In this document: in pieces, positions 1 to 7,065 of the stretch
Layout of the letters: each line of letters begins with the position of its first letter
Numbering within the stretch: the stretch's first letter is position 1
Notes under the pieces: model-generated
What the model was told of the DNA's origin: nothing
What the model saw: the letters and a program-made list of their open reading frames with translations, nothing else
Database searches by the model: none
Assembly (NCBI GenBank): GCA_013203525.1
Contig: JABMQB010000613.1
Coordinates: 1-8,706 of the forward strand
Source of the DNA: Mariniphaga sp.
GTDB taxonomy: Bacteria > Bacteroidota > Bacteroidia > Bacteroidales > Prolixibacteraceae
Length of the DNA: 8,706 bases
Direction: 5' to 3'
Program-made: the position numbers and the translations under genes

Positions 1-531
1 ACCAAGAAAATAGGAATTCCAACCCAGCATAAGTAATCCATCGTAACCAAATGGGTACAAATCGAACACTTTCTTAAACATGGGTTGTGCTTTATTGTAA
101 TCTTTACGGCCATAATAAACCAAACCCAGTCGGTACAAAGCTACAGTATTTTGAGGGTTCACCTCCAGTATTTTGTTGTATAACTCAATTACTTCGTTCC
201 ACTTTCCAAGCGCAGCTTTTGGAAGAATTAACCCAAAGCGAGCTTCTTCAGAATAAGGTTTCAATTTTTGTGCAGTTGAATAAAAAATAATTGATTCATC
301 GAACAAACCAGCATTATAGTTTAACCATCCCAACCGTATGTTAATTTCATACGATGATTCATCCAATACTTTTTTTAATTCATCCATTGCTGCCGAAAAA
401 TCGCCATTTTTTTCGTGAGCATAACTTTTCGAAAAAGCAGCTTCCAGTGCTGCCTGGTTCATTTGTGCAAACGATGGCAATGCAAAAACTACCAATACTA
501 AAAATATAAATTTTGTTCTTAAAAATTCCAT
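1..531 (-). CDS. Secreted tetratricopeptide-repeat protein, C-terminus cut by window edge
   Basis: The open frame runs from an ATG at 531-529 to the left edge, 177 codons with no stop. It begins MEFLRTKFIF and has a hydrophobic stretch ending FALPSFA|Q, a typical signal peptide with cleavage near residue 22, so the product is probably periplasmic or surface-facing. After that come about four helical TPR-like units (roughly residues 27-60, 61-94, 95-127 and 128-161), with the usual Gly/Ala/Tyr pattern, for example LYRLGLVYYGRKDYNKA. TPRs are protein-protein interaction scaffolds and no enzyme motif is visible. The start overlaps the end of the upstream barrel gene by 13 bp in another frame, which suggests translational coupling and shared function. 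The neighbouring barrel protein also begins with TPR-like helices. The true C-terminus lies outside the window, so other domains cannot be excluded. Confidence 0.85.
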   Translation of the reverse strand, partial: MEFLRTKFIFLVLVVFALPSFAQMNQAALEAAFSKSYAHEKNGDFSAAMDELKKVLDESSYEINIRLGWLNYNAGLFDESIIFYSTAQKLKPYSEEARFGLILPKAALGKWNEVIELYNKILEVNPQNTVALYRLGLVYYGRKDYNKAQPMFKKVFDLYPFGYDGLLMLGWNSYFLG

Positions 532-1841
532 GATATTCCACCTGTTAATGTATGTTTTATATAATTGTATTCCAGCGAATTGCTTATTATTCCATCAGTA
601 TAAACATTGTAATTTTCGAAAATATCCTGATTCATATAACGAAGAACAAAACGGTACTTTTTTCCCAGAGGGAAATAAACGCTTCCCGTAATTTTCTGTT
701 CCGATCTTCCCGGGAAATTGGCGATAACATAACCCGCTGATTCAATAAAGTTCTTCATGTCGCCTTTCAAATACTGCCCGTAAAAATGCACAGGTCCAAT
801 TTGCCCCCCCCCTGAAATTCCAAATACATTGTAGCCAAAACCATTTTCAGAATCGCTTTTAAAATAAATACGCGGAGTAAAATATAAATTTGTATTCGAA
901 AGCGGATAAACCGTCAACCAGGTTGAAAGCTGGGTAAATCCACTGTCGTAAATATTTGCGAAGTTTATTTCAGCTCCTGTTGAAAAATCACCAAAATGTG
1001 TCCATGCAGCAGTCGAAAATATAGCATCGGAATATTTTATATTCAATGTATAAAAAGTATTAGGATCATAATCTCCCAATACCAGCTCAGTATTTCCCCA
1101 AACTAAATTTATGGATGGCGATACATATAATTTTTTACCTAATACAAAATTAGGGCTCAAAAAGTACTGATACTGGTTAATCTTTATTGGAAAAGAATTT
1201 CGCGATCCCCAGTACACCTGTTCTTCGCGATTAACTCCAATATGTGTAAGGTTATGTGTTAAATTTACACCCGGGGCAATTTGGTGGCTATAATCCAATG
1301 ATTGAAACATGTAATTTTTCAAAAAATAGGCTTCTCCATAATTATCATCAACACCAATCTGGTCGTACATTGTACTATTGTCGAGCTGATCGAAATTGGG
1401 ATTAAAACTATACCCTGTTTCAAACGCTATCCGGAGAGGTTTCATGTATTCAAAATTTATTTTTTGTTTTAATGATAGGGTAAAACCAGCAGCTATTTTT
1501 GATGCTTCAGTAGAACGTCCGCCAAACACCAAACTGTAGTACAAATATTCTTGCAACCATTCAAAACTCTGGTCGTTTTTCCATGCTTTCAGAAACCAGT
1601 CGGCAGCATTCCTGTATTTTTTTAAATTGTAATAGGCTATTCCAGTCCGTGCCTGCAAATAGAAAAAATCCATTCCCTGCTTGCGTGCTTCAGCAGAAAA
1701 ATTAATGAGTTCGTCCCATTTTTGTTGCTGATGAAGTTCATACGATTTTTTATCTACATCAATATAACTCAGTTTTTTTTGTGCCGAAGCAGCAAACAAA
1801 AACAGAAGCAAAATAGCCGTTATTCCAATTCGTTTTGACAT
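519..1841 (-). CDS. YaiO-family outer-membrane beta-barrel protein with N-terminal TPR region
   Basis: This 440-residue protein starts with a signal peptide (MSKRIGITAI, hydrophobic core, AASA|Q, cleavage near residue 20). Residues about 25-120 form TPR-like helices (KWDELINFSAEARKQG; TGIAYYNLKKYRNAADWFLKA). From about residue 135 to the end it switches to alternating aromatic/polar strands typical of a barrel (for example LYVSPSINLVWGN and YFTPRIYFKSD). It ends GGISWNF, with the terminal Phe used as an outer-membrane assembly signal. This TPR-plus-barrel layout is that of the YaiO outer-membrane family, whose molecular role is poorly defined. It overlaps the upstream transporter/peptidase gene by 22 bp and the downstream TPR gene by 13 bp. 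Codons 344-346 are three consecutive GGG codons, a nine-G run that could slip. The family call is confident; the substrate is unknown. Confidence 0.85.
   Translation of the reverse strand: MSKRIGITAILLLFLFAASAQKKLSYIDVDKKSYELHQQQKWDELINFSAEARKQGMDFFYLQARTGIAYYNLKKYRNAADWFLKAWKNDQSFEWLQEYLYYSLVFGGRSTEASKIAAGFTLSLKQKINFEYMKPLRIAFETGYSFNPNFDQLDNSTMYDQIGVDDNYGEAYFLKNYMFQSLDYSHQIAPGVNLTHNLTHIGVNREEQVYWGSRNSFPIKINQYQYFLSPNFVLGKKLYVSPSINLVWGNTELVLGDYDPNTFYTLNIKYSDAIFSTAAWTHFGDFSTGAEINFANIYDSGFTQLSTWLTVYPLSNTNLYFTPRIYFKSDSENGFGYNVFGISGGGQIGPVHFYGQYLKGDMKNFIESAGYVIANFPGRSEQKITGSVYFPLGKKYRFVLRYMNQDIFENYNVYTDGIISNSLEYNYIKHTLTGGISWNF
804..812 (-). repeat. Nine-G homopolymer (coding strand) inside the barrel gene
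   Basis: Nine consecutive C on the plus strand read as GGG GGG GGG on the coding strand, codons 344-346 (Gly-Gly-Gly) of the YaiO-type gene. The surrounding DNA is AT-rich, so a G tract this long stands out. Gain of one G leads to TGA after 20 further codons, and loss of one G leads to TGA after 12 further codons. Either change would remove about the last 90 residues, including the C-terminal Phe signal. Long G tracts in surface-protein genes are known sites of slipped-strand phase variation; whether this one varies is not shown here. Confidence 0.9.
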
Positions 1842-4045
1842 ATTATTTTAATCTTAGCTTCGTCGAAAGTAATAAAAATATTAAATGATCCTTCCGGGGT
1901 TATATTCACTTCACAATTAAATTCTTTTATTTTTCGTCCCGCAATTTTTTTTGTAATTAAGGTACTCAAATTAATATCTCCCGAAGACAAAATATCTCCC
2001 GAATCCTTAATACTCAAATCGTAATCTACTTTTAAAAAGAGAAAAACAGGTGCAATAAAATCCTGAAAAAACTTTAGTACTCCACCAAACATCATATTTA
2101 ATTGAATTGAATCGGTGATTTTACTGTTTGGCAAAAAGCCTAAAGGAACTTTAAACAGGGCCATAAAAAACCAATATAAAGCAGAATTTTTTGTTCCCGT
2201 AAAATTGGTGAAATAGTGCAAATCCCCATTGTTGTAGAGGTAAGCCAATCCATCGTCTTTTTCGCAACGAATGTAAGTTGTATTAAAAACATCGGTTTCA
2301 ACCAACCAGGTAAAAGTGCCGGCCTGCTTTTGCCATTTCTCTTTTTCCGATTCAACTTCAACATCAACCGTTAGCCGCTGCCCCGGAATAAAATGCAAAG
2401 CTTTCGACAATATTGCATTTTTCAGAGGATTGGCAACAATCTGTTTTTTTATTGGAAACTCAAAAGTTTTAAGCGAATATTTGTTTGCCTCTTTCAGCAA
2501 AAAGAATCCAAACGGATAATCGAGTGTAACCGAGCCAATATACGGTGTTGCCTGAAACTGAAAATGGAGGTGTGGATAGGGTGACCTTCCTGAATTTCCA
2601 CAACGGCCAACTACCTGTCCTTGTTTCACAATGTCGCCAACTTTCACATCAACCGAGTGATATTTCAGATGACTGAGTTTTGAATAAATATATTCGCTGT
2701 GTTTAATAATAACCGTGTTTCCCCAATTACTTTTGGTATTTACGTCGCCAATAACATTATCGGGAACAGTGTTAATAGCTTCAATTACCGTTCCTGCAAA
2801 TGGTGCGAGCACTGTTTTACCAAAACAAAAATAATCTTCATGAAAATCGCCACTCGCCTTAAATTGTTTTCCATTTCGGTCGGTAATAATAAAATCCCAC
2901 GCATGACGCCACGCCCCTTTGTGAGTGTGCTCACCGCTGTGTCCCTGGCTAATTGTCCACTCGCCATAAAAAGGCAATGATGCAGAAATTGGGTAAGCAG
3001 CCGGAAACCGTTTTATATTTCCAGAGTGCAAATAGAGATTTTTCTCGGGTTTGCCTAACTGAACAGGGGTTTCAACTAACTGTTTCGGGCGTTGTTCGCG
3101 TAGCTTTAATGCGTACAAAAACATTAGTACAACCATATTAAACGGTAGCGAATAAGGCGAGAGGTTAAACATTAAAAATATTTGTTGCGTGCTTATGGTA
3201 ATTAATACCACGGTTGGGAGCAAAACAATAACCCATCCAAAAGTTACGCGCCCCGGAACCAGAAAATAACCTCCAATGGCAATGGCTGTAAGAATATAAT
3301 TGAAGCCAATAAATGTGTAGCCGAGTGAGTCGAACTCGATTCCTACAATATTATAAAACAGATAAGCAACCGAAAAACCTAAAAAGGAAAGTACAAATGT
3401 TATTCGTGAATAAATAAGCAGTCCCAGCGAAATTACAATTCCAGCCAACAAATGAGCCTGAAAGAATATTGCTCCCAGCGAATGAAAATAAATCCTGAGA
3501 AAAGAAGGTTTAATGTTGTTTTCAAGGAAATCGTAAAAATCGACAAAAGGTTGTCCGCCAAGTGCGTATAATTCGTTATAAATAAAAATTCCCCTTTCGC
3601 TAATGTTGAGAGCAGTTAAATTTCCACCCGCCAATGCCACAATCCAAATGCCAATTAAAAAAGGGATACTTAAAAAGGGTAACCCATATTTACCAAGTAC
3701 GCCCTGAAAAACAATAGTAAGGAAGAAGGTTATAATTGCTGAAATTACCACAAGCAAAAAAAGTTGTAAGGAAGGTTCGTAAAATAAACCCACACCCAAA
3801 CCTACCAACAAAGCATTAAAACCGTACAATCCCGAACTGATTAGATATTTATTGTATCCTAAAATACAGGCAAGAGAATTGGCAATTATAACAGCAATTA
3901 ATCCACCCATTCCGGCGCCGTAATCGAAAAAGCTAATAAGAATTAAAAAAACAGACAGTAATTTCGATGATGAAAAAAATACCTGCGTATAGCTATTTAG
4001 TACGGAAGAAAGAATTTCTTTCCTACTTAGGGTGTTGCCTCTCAT
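1820..4045 (-). CDS. Urea-transporter-like channel fused to M23-type metallopeptidase domain
   Basis: A 741-residue fusion. Residues about 25-315 are highly hydrophobic, with roughly ten membrane segments in two related halves, as in urea transporters (PF03253-type). The first half carries GLYGFNALLVGLGVG (72-86) and LPFLSIPF (122-129), which match the family's GxxGFNxxLVG and LPxxTxPF patterns. The second half repeats them as FIGFNYILTAIAIGG (245-259) and LSPYSLPF (295-302). Residues about 340-510 form an M23/LytM-like zinc peptidase domain: HTHKGAWRHAWDF (373-385) supplies the His/Asp ligands, and SPYPHLHFQF (488-497) supplies the HxH motif, with GTVIEA and KVGDIVKQGQVVGRCGNSG in between, typical of the fold. 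Residues about 535-741 match nothing I recognise. M23 enzymes cut peptidoglycan cross-bridges. It starts 9 bp after the decarboxylase stop and overlaps the barrel gene by 22 bp. The transported compound may not be urea. Confidence 0.85.
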   Translation of the reverse strand: MRGNTLSRKEILSSVLNSYTQVFFSSSKLLSVFLILISFFDYGAGMGGLIAVIIANSLACILGYNKYLISSGLYGFNALLVGLGVGLFYEPSLQLFLLVVISAIITFFLTIVFQGVLGKYGLPFLSIPFLIGIWIVALAGGNLTALNISERGIFIYNELYALGGQPFVDFYDFLENNIKPSFLRIYFHSLGAIFFQAHLLAGIVISLGLLIYSRITFVLSFLGFSVAYLFYNIVGIEFDSLGYTFIGFNYILTAIAIGGYFLVPGRVTFGWVIVLLPTVVLITISTQQIFLMFNLSPYSLPFNMVVLMFLYALKLREQRPKQLVETPVQLGKPEKNLYLHSGNIKRFPAAYPISASLPFYGEWTISQGHSGEHTHKGAWRHAWDFIITDRNGKQFKASGDFHEDYFCFGKTVLAPFAGTVIEAINTVPDNVIGDVNTKSNWGNTVIIKHSEYIYSKLSHLKYHSVDVKVGDIVKQGQVVGRCGNSGRSPYPHLHFQFQATPYIGSVTLDYPFGFFLLKEANKYSLKTFEFPIKKQIVANPLKNAILSKALHFIPGQRLTVDVEVESEKEKWQKQAGTFTWLVETDVFNTTYIRCEKDDGLAYLYNNGDLHYFTNFTGTKNSALYWFFMALFKVPLGFLPNSKITDSIQLNMMFGGVLKFFQDFIAPVFLFLKVDYDLSIKDSGDILSSGDINLSTLITKKIAGRKIKEFNCEVNITPEGSFNIFITFDEAKIKIICQNELE

Positions 4046-4054
4046 TTATTCTGT

Positions 4055-5395
4055 TTATTTTTTCGGATTCAGTTCGAAACTTTTCAACGAATCCAGGTTC
4101 TCTTTTTTTCTTATGATATGAGCTTTTCCCTCTAAATCAATCAGTACAACATTTGGCCTGAATGTAATAAATTGCATCCACTGTGTCATGTTGTAGGCAC
4201 CAACCCGTTCAATTACCAACTGGTCACCGACTTTCGACTGTGGGAAATTTATGGCATCGCGAATCACATCAATGTTCATACACAGTGGTCCGTAGATGGT
4301 CGATTCTTCCACATGACTGGAAACTTCTTTACTCGGGAAAACCCCTAGGTTATACCAAAATGAAGTAAACAATAAATTCACTCCGGCATCGATAACCATT
4401 GTTCTTCGACCAAGTGTGGAGCGCTTATTTGCCAATACAGTAGTTAGCAAGTAGCCCGAATCATCAACCAATGCACGTCCGGTTTCCATAAATAAAACAG
4501 GTAAGTTTTCGTGCGGAATTTCAGACGAAATTATTGCATTTGAAATGGCTTCAGCATATTCGTCGAACGAAGGACAGGTTTCAGAACCCGGCATGTAAGC
4601 CCCTTTCAACGTGTTTTTTGAAGCAAAACCTCCACCCAAATCAATGTATTTTAGCCAGTGGTCGAATTTACGGTGAATTGCCATGTACAAATTCGACAAT
4701 TTTGTAGCTGCAATTGCGTAAGCCGAAGCAACCATTATGTAAGTTCCAATATGCGTGTGTAATCCAATCATTTCAAGGTTTTCTGCCAACATAATCCGGT
4801 TGATCGCATTCCATGCTTCACCATTTTCATAGTTAAAACCAAACCGATCCCAAATAGGGTAAATTCCTGCATCGAGGTTTACTCGAATGGCCACGCGAGC
4901 TTTTTTGTTCAGTTTACGGGTGGTTTCAATTAGTAAATATAATTCATCGAAATGGTCGATGTGGATGCATGCGTTGTGGTTAATCGCCATCGTTAAATCT
5001 TCTTCCGATTTTTCGGGACCATTAAAAATAATGTTCGATCCGTTTACACCATTCGAAAGCGCTTTTTCAAATTCAAAACCTGAAACAACTTCAGCCCACG
5101 AACCTTCGTCGTGAAAAATACTGCAAACTGCATCGAGGTAATTGGTTTTGTATGACCATGCAAACTGAACTTTTGGGTAGCGGGTTTCAAAAGCGCGTTT
5201 TGCTTCTGCGTAAGTATCCCTTATAGTTTTTTCTGAAATTACAAATACCGGCGATCCATATTCATCCATTAATTTGGGAACCGGAATTCCATCGATTTCA
5301 GAAATTATTTTTTGTTTTGCAGGTAAGCCGAATTTATTAGGAACTCCTGCTGTTATTTTACTAATAACTGGTTTTTCGTATTTTAACTTGCTCAT
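4055..5395 (-). CDS. Fold-type III PLP-dependent decarboxylase (DAP/ornithine/arginine decarboxylase superfamily)
   Basis: A 446-residue cytoplasmic protein with the superfamily's landmarks in order: the PLP-binding lysine in FAWSYKTNYL (Lys83), HTHIGT (213-218), the phosphate-binding DLGGGF (252-257), METGRALV with Glu304 and Arg307, the active-site cysteine in YGPLCMNID (Cys372, Asp376), and the late tyrosine in VGAYN (Tyr401). The length and the N-terminal extension before the barrel (IDGIPVPKLMDEYGSPVFVIS) resemble diaminopimelate decarboxylase. True DAP decarboxylases usually have Cys-Glu-Ser-x-Asp at the cysteine motif, whereas here it is Cys-Met-Asn-Ile-Asp, so the substrate is probably a different basic or modified amino acid. 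That substrate argument is inference. The gene lies 98 bp after the ATP-grasp gene, with a palindrome between them, and 9 bp before the channel/peptidase gene. It is unlikely to be the housekeeping lysA, and no lysine-pathway genes adjoin it. Confidence 0.88.
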   Translation of the reverse strand: MSKLKYEKPVISKITAGVPNKFGLPAKQKIISEIDGIPVPKLMDEYGSPVFVISEKTIRDTYAEAKRAFETRYPKVQFAWSYKTNYLDAVCSIFHDEGSWAEVVSGFEFEKALSNGVNGSNIIFNGPEKSEEDLTMAINHNACIHIDHFDELYLLIETTRKLNKKARVAIRVNLDAGIYPIWDRFGFNYENGEAWNAINRIMLAENLEMIGLHTHIGTYIMVASAYAIAATKLSNLYMAIHRKFDHWLKYIDLGGGFASKNTLKGAYMPGSETCPSFDEYAEAISNAIISSEIPHENLPVLFMETGRALVDDSGYLLTTVLANKRSTLGRRTMVIDAGVNLLFTSFWYNLGVFPSKEVSSHVEESTIYGPLCMNIDVIRDAINFPQSKVGDQLVIERVGAYNMTQWMQFITFRPNVVLIDLEGKAHIIRKKENLDSLKSFELNPKK

Positions 5396-5423
5396 TATTA
5401 TTGATTTTTATTTTTTATTTTTT

Positions 5424-5485
5424 CACCGCAGAGGCGCAGAGTTTTATTATTATTCTATTAATTCTTTGCGTCTCTCCGTCTGTGG
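5424..5485. repeat. Imperfect GC-rich inverted repeat between ATP-grasp and decarboxylase genes
   Basis: The left arm (5426-5441, CCGCAGAGGCGCAGAG) pairs with the right arm (5464-5479, CTTTGCGTCTCTCCGT) over about 16 positions, with two mismatches and two G-U-compatible positions. The loop of about 22 bases is AT-rich. The arms are GC-rich in an AT-rich gap. CGCAGAG/CTCTGCG-type palindromes of this kind recur as dispersed intergenic repeats in many genomes. Inside an operon such a hairpin could stabilise mRNA or cause partial termination, changing the enzyme ratio. Confidence 0.7.
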
Positions 5486-5493
5486 ATAATTTC

Positions 5494-6540
5494 TTAAATT
5501 TCTTTATTCATTGAAATAGCTGCAAATTTCTCCAAATCCACAATCATGTCATAAGAATAACGCACAAACATTTTTCCTATTTTATATTCGGTCATTGGTT
5601 TTACATCCCAGCCAAGCGCCAGTTTTATTAAAGCATCCGGAATATTCTGCCCTGCACCAACCGCAAGGTAAACCCATGCCGGAATGCGTGGGTTAATTTC
5701 AATAAGGAAATATTCTCCATCGTTTGTTTTAATTAGTTCGAGTTCCATTCCGCCTTTCCATTTTGTTTTCTGGATTAACATGCGGGTTAGCTCCATCATC
5801 TTTTCATCGGCAAGAGTTATACCGCCCCAGGCTTTTCCTTTATCGGTTATGTATTGTTTGCGCATGGGAACGGCAGCAATTGTATTTCCTTTTCCATCGC
5901 CAAGCGCAATAACATTTACTTCAGTTCCTTTTACAAATTCCTGTACAATTACCGGAAAACCCCACTTGGCTGAAATTTTATAGAAAGCCTGTTTTACCTG
6001 CTCTTCATTATTCGCTTCGTAAGCATCGTAAAATTGCCCCTTCACCATTACGGGGTAATCAAATTTATCTTCCATGTCAGAAATTTGGCCAACATTACCC
6101 AGATTGATACTTCCCGGAACTTTTACTCCGTATTTTTCACCATACTTTGCCAGTTGGTCTTTTTCGCGCTCCTGAAACTGTTTCAGTGAAGGTAAAAAAG
6201 TATGAATTCCCTTGTCCAATAAACGTTGTTCGTTTTTCATGAACGAAAAAAGTTCTGCATCGAAATTGGGAATCAGTACGTCAATTTTTTCTTGTTGATG
6301 AATCTGTTCAATACGTTCAATCAAGTCGTCGGAACCAGCGGATGGGTATGGAATTTGAAAAATACGGTCGCACAAATCTTCCATATAAATTCCAGGTTCG
6401 AGATTTTCGTAAACCAGGCCAATTATTCGTACGTCAAAATCTTCAGATTCTTGTACGCCACGAATAACTGGTACTCCCGGCCCCGGATTATCCGTATTGT
6501 TTAGCCCGGTTACTGCAATTGTCAGTTTTTGCTTCGACAT
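5494..6540 (-). CDS. ATP-grasp ligase (carboxylate-amine ligase, carbamoyl-phosphate-synthase-like)
   Basis: A 348-residue soluble protein. The N-terminal pre-ATP-grasp domain (1 to about 115) contains TGLNNTDNPGPGVPVIRG (11-28) and VLIPNFDAE (88-96), in the style of CarB-like ligases. The ATP-grasp core follows: YPVMVKGQFYDAYEA (162-176) with the nucleotide-binding Lys167, the hinge VIVQEFVKGTEVNV (197-210), and the metal/ATP site GGMELELI (263-270) with FLIEINPRIPAW (278-289; Glu281, Asn283, Arg285). Such enzymes activate a carboxylate as an acyl phosphate and join it to an amine or another nucleophile. The specific substrate cannot be read from the sequence. It begins 10 bp after the PqqD/RRE-like gene, which suggests that the small protein presents a substrate to it. 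The start at MSKQKLTIAV fits the first beta strand, and no Shine-Dalgarno sequence precedes it. Confidence 0.88.
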   Translation of the reverse strand: MSKQKLTIAVTGLNNTDNPGPGVPVIRGVQESEDFDVRIIGLVYENLEPGIYMEDLCDRIFQIPYPSAGSDDLIERIEQIHQQEKIDVLIPNFDAELFSFMKNEQRLLDKGIHTFLPSLKQFQEREKDQLAKYGEKYGVKVPGSINLGNVGQISDMEDKFDYPVMVKGQFYDAYEANNEEQVKQAFYKISAKWGFPVIVQEFVKGTEVNVIALGDGKGNTIAAVPMRKQYITDKGKAWGGITLADEKMMELTRMLIQKTKWKGGMELELIKTNDGEYFLIEINPRIPAWVYLAVGAGQNIPDALIKLALGWDVKPMTEYKIGKMFVRYSYDMIVDLEKFAAISMNKEI

Positions 6541-6550
6541 AATTCTCAGT

Positions 6551-6814
6551 TTATTTAAAATCCAACGGATCGCCCTGAGCGATTATTTGATGATGTTTTA
6601 ACAGGGCAAAAAATTCATAATAATCTTTTTCGATGGTCAAATCATCCACATCGTATTTTTCAAGCATTTCGTCACGGATGCTTTCGAAATCTTTGTCTTC
6701 AGCAATTTTTTTGATTAACTCTAATCCAAATGGATTCAGGTTAAACGAATCGCCGGTTTTGGAATTAAAAACAAACCCGTTGTCGCTAATTTTTATTTCT
6801 TCTGTAATTTTCAT
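6551..6814 (-). CDS. PqqD-like small protein (RRE-type peptide-binding domain)
   Basis: An 87-residue protein, first gene of the operon. It has two or three N-terminal strands (EIKISDNGFVFNSKTGDSFNLN), then helices with the pattern NPFGLELIKKIAEDKDFESIRDEMLEKYDVD, and ends with a helix and strand (YYEFFALLKHHQIIAQ). This order (beta strands, then FxLNxxGxxIW-like, then a YDV segment and a final LxxxxII) is that of PqqD-family domains. Those domains bind the leader peptide of ribosomally made peptides and hand it to a modifying enzyme. Length and fold order fit, but the sequence is divergent, so this rests on pattern reading. No radical SAM enzyme and no obvious precursor peptide adjoin it; the partner here appears to be an ATP-grasp ligase 10 bp downstream. 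A diverged or non-peptide carrier role is possible. Confidence 0.72.
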   Translation of the reverse strand: MKITEEIKISDNGFVFNSKTGDSFNLNPFGLELIKKIAEDKDFESIRDEMLEKYDVDDLTIEKDYYEFFALLKHHQIIAQGDPLDFK

Positions 6815-6981
6815 TTCTAAATGTTTTTATTAAAACCAATCTAAAGTTTTTATACTTAGCTATATTACAAAAATTTCAGCAAATTGTTCTTGTTTAAAAA
6901 TACCATCTGCCAACTAGTTTCAAATAATGAGCTTTTGTTTAATTTATTTCTTTTTTAGACTTATCATTTAGTTAAAACACA

Positions 6982-7027
6982 GAATTGGAATATTAACAAG
7001 TAATTTTTCATGTTAATATTCCAATTC
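6982..7027 (-). terminator. Perfect 17-bp inverted repeat, probable terminator of the lipoprotein gene
   Basis: Arms 6982-6998 and 7011-7027 are exact reverse complements over 17 bp, enclosing a 12-base loop. On the minus strand the hairpin begins 39 bases after the lipoprotein stop codon and is followed by a modest T-rich stretch (TGTGTTTT). The stem is AT-rich and the T tract is short, so a role as an operator or RNA-processing site for the downstream operon cannot be excluded. Confidence 0.65.
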
Positions 7028-7065
7028 ACAATCTATTCTTCAAATTAAATATTTGAATTTAGAAT

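Noticed and set aside
2699..2980. Plus-strand 93-codon frame inside the channel/peptidase gene
   Set aside because: Shadow of the M23 coding region on the opposite strand, no recognisable protein character.
4055..5395. Housekeeping diaminopimelate decarboxylase (lysA)
   Set aside because: Motif at Cys372 differs from the typical DAP decarboxylase sequence and the neighbours are not lysine-pathway genes.
5684..5983. Plus-strand 99-codon frame inside the ATP-grasp gene
   Set aside because: Antisense shadow of a well-supported gene.
6841..6875. Possible Bacteroidetes promoter (TTTG-like and TAnnTTTG-like boxes) before the PqqD-like gene
   Set aside because: The downstream box matches only part of the consensus; a promoter is expected in this gap but cannot be placed from sequence alone.
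6865..6906. Minus-strand 13-codon frame (MVFLNKNNLLKFL) upstream of the PqqD-like gene, considered as a precursor peptide
   Set aside because: Too short, no leader/core character, and such frames arise by chance in AT-rich DNA.
6967..7011. Minus-strand 15-codon frame (MKNYLLIFQFCVLTK) overlapping the inverted repeat
   Set aside because: It lies in the hairpin and has no supporting signal; chance frame.
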